From: Clostridia bacterium
GTDB lineage: Bacteria > Bacillota > Clostridia > Oscillospirales > CAG-272
Direction: 5' to 3'
Assembly: GCA_024404655.1 (NCBI GenBank)
Contig: JAKSPR010000094.1
Span: forward strand, 1 to 9,620
Length of the DNA: 9,620 nucleotides
Below the pieces are notes generated by a model. The model had not been told where the DNA came from and ran no database searches. It saw only the letters and a program-made list of their open reading frames with translations. Of the stretch, positions 6,679 to 9,620 are shown piece after piece. Position 1 is the first letter of the stretch; each line of letters begins with the position of its first letter. The position numbers were made by a program, and so were the translations under genes.

Positions 6679-7011
6679 ATGGCTGATCTTTCTTTTTCGG
6701 AAATGCAGGAACTGCAGGCAAAGCTGCAGGGAATCTACAAGGGACAGTGGGAAGCTGTCAATCCTGGTACCGGCAGAAACAAGCTGCTCTGGATGATCTG
6801 CGAGCTTGGTGAAGTCATCGACATTATCAAAAAACAGGGTGATGATGCCATCATGCACGATGATGCAGTCCGGGCGCATTTCATTGAAGAAATGGCGGAT
6901 TCTCTCATGTACTTCAATGATGTTCTCCTTTGCTATGACATTAAAGTGGATGATCTTGCAGAGATTTACAGAAAGAAAATGGAACGGAATTTTACAAGAT
7001 GGAAGGACTGA
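6679..7011 (+). CDS. MazG-like nucleotide pyrophosphohydrolase
   Basis: A 110-aa, all-alpha protein of the MazG/dUTPase-like group, which hydrolyses (d)NTPs to monophosphate and pyrophosphate with Mg2+. The metal-binding ExxE...ExxD signature is present: Glu42 and Glu45 in CELGEV, then Glu71 and Asp74 in EEMADSL. A C-terminal helix (YDIKVDDLAEIYRKKMERN) is typical of single-domain members. The ATG at 6679 is chosen because AAGGAGG (6664-6670) lies 8 bases ahead. Upstream in-frame codons to 6568 overlap the methyltransferase gene in another frame and are not credible. The Shine-Dalgarno overlaps the methyltransferase stop, which suggests coupled expression. Its nucleotide substrate (canonical or damaged, dNTP or NTP) cannot be told from sequence. 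The stop codon is within the first of two hairpins. Confidence 0.87.
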   Translation: MADLSFSEMQELQAKLQGIYKGQWEAVNPGTGRNKLLWMICELGEVIDIIKKQGDDAIMHDDAVRAHFIEEMADSLMYFNDVLLCYDIKVDDLAEIYRKKMERNFTRWKD

Positions 7012-7036
7012 AAGTTCAGCGGAGCTGAACTTTCAG
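7008..7036 (+). other. Hairpin spanning the mazG-like stop codon
   Basis: A perfect 13-bp stem (7008-7020 with 7024-7036) is closed by a GGA loop. The TGA stop (7009-7011) lies inside the left arm. No U-tract follows, so it is not a complete intrinsic terminator on its own. It may assist the next hairpin or protect the 3' end of the mRNA. Confidence 0.75.
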
Positions 7037-7041
7037 ACTGC

Positions 7042-7072
7042 GAACCACCCTCCGGGTGGTTCATTCTTTTTC
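7042..7072 (+). terminator. Intrinsic terminator of the methyltransferase-mazG operon
   Basis: GAACCACCC and GGGTGGTTC make a perfect 9-bp stem with a TCC loop (7042-7062), followed by ATTCTTTTTC. It is the standard GC-rich stem plus U-tract on the + strand. The minus strand lacks a T-run on the far side, so the converging ZIP transporter gene gains no obvious terminator here. Confidence 0.9.
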
Positions 7073-7121
7073 TGAATACATGAATAGGGAAGAACTTTTG
7101 CACATATAGACAACAGGATAA

Positions 7122-7940
7122 TCAACCAAGTGCGACGTCGAGGATCATCATGATGAGAAAGCCTGTCATGATGCTGAGGGTACCGACAAAGGAGACGGTA
7201 CCTCCGTTTGCTTCGGGAATGAGTTCTTCGGCAACAACGTAGAGCATGGCTCCGGCGGCAAAGGAGAGAAGCCACGGCATGAGAGGTGCGATGGTTCCCG
7301 CCGCAAGGACGGTCAGAACACCGAAAACAGGTTCAACGATACCGGAAAGGCAGCCGCGCAGAAAAGCACCGGAGCGGGACATGCCTGCCCTGCGAAGCGG
7401 AAGAGAGATCGCCGCTCCCTCCGGAAAATTCTGAATGCCGATACCGAGAGCGAGGGCGGCTGCAGAAGATAAAGCCGGGTTTTCCGTAAAGATATGACGC
7501 AGGGAAAACAGGAAAGCACCGTCCATAGCTTCAGCCGCCAGAGCAAAAGACAGACCGACAGCCATCCCTTCGGGAATATTATGGAGTGTCATGGCGAGCT
7601 GGAGAAGAACCGTGCAGCGACGGTTCTCGGCAGTGCTGACGCCTTTTCCCCGCAGACGGGTCACGGCAACATCGGAGAGCAGAAGAAACAGGACACCACC
7701 GGTCATCCCGCCTGCCGCCGGGATCCACGGAATCATATTCTGCGCCGCGGCAGAAGCGATGGCAGGGTCCAGAAGGCTCCAGAAAGAAGCTGCAAGCATG
7801 ACGCCTGCCGCAAATCCGGGCATGATTTGCTGATATATGGGAGAAGAGTTCCCACCGAAAAAGAATACCGCGGACGCACCGAGCGCTGTCATGAAAAACA
7901 GAAAACCGGTTCCGGCTGCGGCATAGAGTATTGTATTCAT
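7122..7940 (-). CDS. ZIP-family divalent metal transporter (GufA/ZupT-like)
   Basis: A 272-aa integral membrane protein of the ZIP family, which carries Zn2+, Fe2+, Mn2+ or similar ions into the cytoplasm. About eight hydrophobic segments are visible, for example near residues 5-28, 37-58, 72-90, 110-135, 158-180, 197-215, 222-240 and 250-270. The two metal-site motifs are HNIPEG (His120, Glu124) and QNFPEG (Asn171, Glu174); the second form is usual in GufA-type members. A further conserved-looking EELIPE lies at 238-243. The loop before HNIPEG (about 95-108) is short and basic and lacks the His-rich stretch of many ZIPs. The ATG at 7940 follows GATGAGGT at about 10 bases. It is divergent from the NrnA-type gene, and no promoter of its own could be assigned with confidence. 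The metal specificity is not predictable here. Confidence 0.9.
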   Translation of the reverse strand: MNTILYAAAGTGFLFFMTALGASAVFFFGGNSSPIYQQIMPGFAAGVMLAASFWSLLDPAIASAAAQNMIPWIPAAGGMTGGVLFLLLSDVAVTRLRGKGVSTAENRRCTVLLQLAMTLHNIPEGMAVGLSFALAAEAMDGAFLFSLRHIFTENPALSSAAALALGIGIQNFPEGAAISLPLRRAGMSRSGAFLRGCLSGIVEPVFGVLTVLAAGTIAPLMPWLLSFAAGAMLYVVAEELIPEANGGTVSFVGTLSIMTGFLIMMILDVALG

Positions 7941-8024
7941 AAAAATCTGTACCTCATCAAAAATAACAGTCGGCTCTTTCCGTTATATGCGCAGCCGGTC
8001 TCTTGTGTGCGTGTGACCTTGCAC

Positions 8025-8053
8025 TTGACAGAATTCCGATTCGGGCGTATAAT
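8025..8053 (+). promoter_or_regulatory. Perfect-consensus sigma-A promoter of the nrnA-like gene
   Basis: TTGACA (8025-8030) and TATAAT (8048-8053) are exact consensus hexamers with the optimal 17-base spacer. The start codon lies 32 bases after the -10, giving a leader of about 25 bases with GAGG at 8073-8076. Strong, probably constitutive transcription is expected. Confidence 0.93.
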
Positions 8054-8085
8054 AAATACAAAAAGAGAAGATGAGGACATAACGC

Positions 8086-9066
8086 ATGAACAGAGAAATC
8101 ACAGATGCCATTCTTGCAAAAATCAAAGAATACGACCGCATCATTCTGATGCGCCATATCCGTCCTGACGGCGATGCCGTCGGCTCGACCATGGGACTGA
8201 AGGATATCATCAAAACCACATGGCCCGAAAAGGAAGTCTATATTCAGGGGGACGACCGGGCGGAGTACCTTGCCTTTGTTGAAAAAGAGGACGAACATCT
8301 TGACGATGCTGCTTTTTCCGGCGCTCTCGGCATCGCCCTTGATACGGCAACCACGGAACGATGCGCAGAGAAGCGGTATGACCTATGCAAAGAGCTGATC
8401 AAAATCGACCATCATATTGACGAAAAGCCCTACGGTGACCTTTCGTGGGTGGAAGATGACCGTTCCTCCACCTGTGAGATGATCGCAGCGTTCTATGATG
8501 CTTACCGTGATGCCCTGAAAATGACCGCGGACGGTGCAAAATGCCTGTATCTCGGCATGGTGACGGATTCCGGACGATTCCGTTTCAGCTCGACCTCCGG
8601 CGAGACCATGCGCTGCGCGGGTCTGCTTCTGGATTTCGGCTTTGAGACGGAGGCCATGTTTGCAAATCTCTATCTGAAAGACTACGAATCCATTAAGTAC
8701 AACGCCGAAGTTCTCAAACACATGAAGATGACTGATAACGGTGTTGCGTATCTTTATCTGAGCCGCCGTCTGCAGCGCAAACTGAAAATGTCATCCGAGG
8801 ATGCCGGAGCGACCATTTCTCTGATTGATTCCATCAAAGGCTCCCTCATCTGGATCGCTTTCATCGAAACAGAGGACAAGTCCATCCGTGTCCGTCTGCG
8901 TTCCCGTTTTGTGACTGTCAATGAGCTTGCCAACAGATACCACGGCGGCGGTCATGATCGTGCCAGCGGCGCTACCTGTTACTCCAGACGCGAGGTCAGA
9001 GCTCTTATCCGCGATGCGGACAATCTGCTCGGCGATTATAAAGCAAACAATACAGGATGGCTTTGA
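8086..9066 (+). CDS. nrnA: DHH/DHHA1 phosphoesterase, NrnA-type nano-RNase/pAp phosphatase
   Basis: A 326-aa cytoplasmic phosphoesterase of the NrnA group. Such enzymes degrade 2-5-nt RNAs and dephosphorylate pAp, and some relatives act on cyclic-dinucleotide products. The N-terminal DHH domain shows HIRPDGDAVGS (His24, Asp28, Asp30), GIALDTA (Asp86), the signature IDHHID (Asp108, His109, His110) and MVTDSGRFRF (Asp161). Together these make the two-metal Mn2+ site. The C-terminal DHHA1 domain (about 200-315) carries the substrate-binding YHGGGHDRASGA (GGGH at 287-290). The length is typical of NrnA, and there are no PAS, GGDEF or membrane segments, which rules out GdpP. The ATG at 8086 has GAGG 9 bases ahead. 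It stands alone between a consensus promoter and a terminator. The family is sure. Preference among nano-RNA, pAp and linear dinucleotides such as pApA is not visible in sequence. Confidence 0.92.
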   Translation: MNREITDAILAKIKEYDRIILMRHIRPDGDAVGSTMGLKDIIKTTWPEKEVYIQGDDRAEYLAFVEKEDEHLDDAAFSGALGIALDTATTERCAEKRYDLCKELIKIDHHIDEKPYGDLSWVEDDRSSTCEMIAAFYDAYRDALKMTADGAKCLYLGMVTDSGRFRFSSTSGETMRCAGLLLDFGFETEAMFANLYLKDYESIKYNAEVLKHMKMTDNGVAYLYLSRRLQRKLKMSSEDAGATISLIDSIKGSLIWIAFIETEDKSIRVRLRSRFVTVNELANRYHGGGHDRASGATCYSRREVRALIRDADNLLGDYKANNTGWL

Positions 9067-9094
9067 AATTCAGTTTTCCAATATATAAAGAAGG

Positions 9095-9126
9095 CCCGTC
9101 AAAGAGGAAAAATCCTCTCTGACGGG
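9095..9126. terminator. Bidirectional intrinsic terminator
   Basis: The stem pairs CCCGTCA with TGACGGG and AGAGGA with TCCTCT across a single A/C mismatch, around an AAAA loop. TTTCATTTTG follows on the + strand. On the minus strand a T-rich stretch (CCTTCTTTATATA) follows. It lies between the convergent nrnA-like gene (stop 9066) and the ABC ATPase gene (stop 9161), and should serve the former and probably both. Confidence 0.88.
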
Positions 9127-9160
9127 TTTCATTTTGTTCCTGAAATTCGGGATAACAGTT

Positions 9161-9620
9161 TCAGAACAGTCTTGCTTCGGTATCCTTTGCAAAGATGAAG
9201 ATCTTGTGGGGCAAAACGGAGAAACGGATCTCCTTCTGTGTCGTATCCGGACGGGCATCGCTGCCGATGATCGAGCGGATGGCAGGCGCCATGCAGGCAG
9301 GATTGGTGGAAATGACGCTGGAATCGCGGCCCATAACCTCGACATTGACAAGATCACAGTGCAGAGGACCGTTTTCGTCGATGCGGAATCCCTCGGGCCG
9401 GATGGCGATATAAACATCCTGATCATCAAGGTCCGGAACTTCCAGCACACAGTCCTCCCCGATCATGGCACGTCCTCCAGAAACTCTGCCCTCGAAAACA
9501 TTGATGGGCGGCGTGCCGAGAAACTTGGCGACAAACAGATTGACGGGACTGTCATAGACATCCTGCGGCTTGCCGATCTGCTGGATTTCTCCGGCTTTCA
9601 TAACAACGATCATATCGGAG
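9161..9620 (-). CDS. Sugar-type ABC transporter ATPase (MsmK/UgpC/MalK-like), C-terminal part
   Basis: The 3' portion of a gene that continues beyond the right edge; 152 codons are visible. The opening SDMIVVMKAGEIQQIG is the end of the nucleotide-binding domain just after the H-loop. KPQDVYDSPVNLFVAKFLGTPPINV is the usual linker into the C-terminal OB-fold/TOBE regulatory domain, which fills the rest (for example IAIRPEGF). This architecture belongs to ATPases of carbohydrate importers (CUT1 type), often shared by several permeases. Walker A, Walker B and the signature motif lie outside the window. The ATG at 9613 is internal, not a start. No permease or binding-protein gene lies on the visible side. 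The family is fairly sure; the sugar is unknown. Confidence 0.9.
   Translation of the reverse strand, partial: SDMIVVMKAGEIQQIGKPQDVYDSPVNLFVAKFLGTPPINVFEGRVSGGRAMIGEDCVLEVPDLDDQDVYIAIRPEGFRIDENGPLHCDLVNVEVMGRDSSVISTNPACMAPAIRSIIGSDARPDTTQKEIRFSVLPHKIFIFAKDTEARLF

Noticed and set aside
7941..8024. Short inverted repeats (for example CGGCT...AGCCG) between the ZIP and nrnA-like genes, considered as a metal-regulator box
   Set aside because: Arms of only about 5 bp with long spacing are expected by chance, and they match no regulator site I recognise.
7494..8168. 224-codon open frame on the + strand across the ZIP gene and into the nrnA-like gene
   Set aside because: It overlaps the ZIP gene antisense, runs through the consensus promoter and enters the nrnA-like gene in another frame. 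It has no domain or plausible ribosome binding site.
1..9620. tRNA, rRNA, CRISPR array, insertion sequence, attachment site or replication origin
   Set aside because: Reading both strands showed no cloverleaf or rRNA-like sequence, no regularly spaced repeats, and no transposase, integrase or paired terminal repeats. The inverted repeats found are explained as terminators or local regulatory sites.

Overview
The window looks like a chromosomal stretch of a Gram-positive anaerobe of the class Clostridia, probably a gut Oscillospiraceae/Ruminococcaceae-type bacterium. This is inferred from AGGAGG-type ribosome binding sites, sigma-A-like promoters, U-tailed intrinsic terminators, roughly balanced base composition, an aldo/keto reductase with two ferredoxin-like Cys clusters, and an intracellular GH20-type glycosidase. 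No mobile element, CRISPR array, tRNA or rRNA was seen.

Layout from left to right. (1) The 3' end of a + strand gene whose product finishes in a zinc ribbon (1-260). (2) A bidirectional terminator, then three minus-strand genes, each apparently its own transcription unit: a GH20-family beta-N-acetylhexosaminidase-like enzyme (349-2691), a membrane-anchored alpha/beta hydrolase broken by one frameshift (2814-3790), and a 4Fe-4S aldo/keto reductase (3953-5086). (3) A divergent promoter region (5087-5291) with a sigma-A-like promoter facing each way. (4) A + strand two-gene operon: an RsmF/NOP2/Sun-type rRNA cytosine-5 methyltransferase (5292-6665) and a MazG-like nucleotide pyrophosphohydrolase (6679-7011), ended by tandem hairpins. 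(5) A minus-strand ZIP-family metal transporter (7122-7940), divergent from (6) a + strand DHH/DHHA1 phosphoesterase of the NrnA type (8086-9066) behind a perfect-consensus promoter. (7) A bidirectional terminator, then the C-terminal end of a minus-strand sugar-type ABC transporter ATPase (9161-9620), cut by the window edge.

The genes do not form one pathway. The GH20 enzyme and the ABC ATPase fit glycan use. The methyltransferase, MazG-like and NrnA proteins are housekeeping functions (ribosome modification, nucleotide-pool cleaning, nano-RNA/pAp turnover). The aldo/keto reductase is redox metabolism and the ZIP protein handles divalent metals. All intergenic gaps are under 300 bases and mostly hold promoters and terminators. 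I see no strong case for an undescribed multi-gene system. The items most worth checking are the single-base lesion in the hydrolase, the hairpin in the GH20 5' leader, the unusual GH20 active-site surroundings with a nearby CxxC, and a 15-bp palindrome upstream of the hydrolase.
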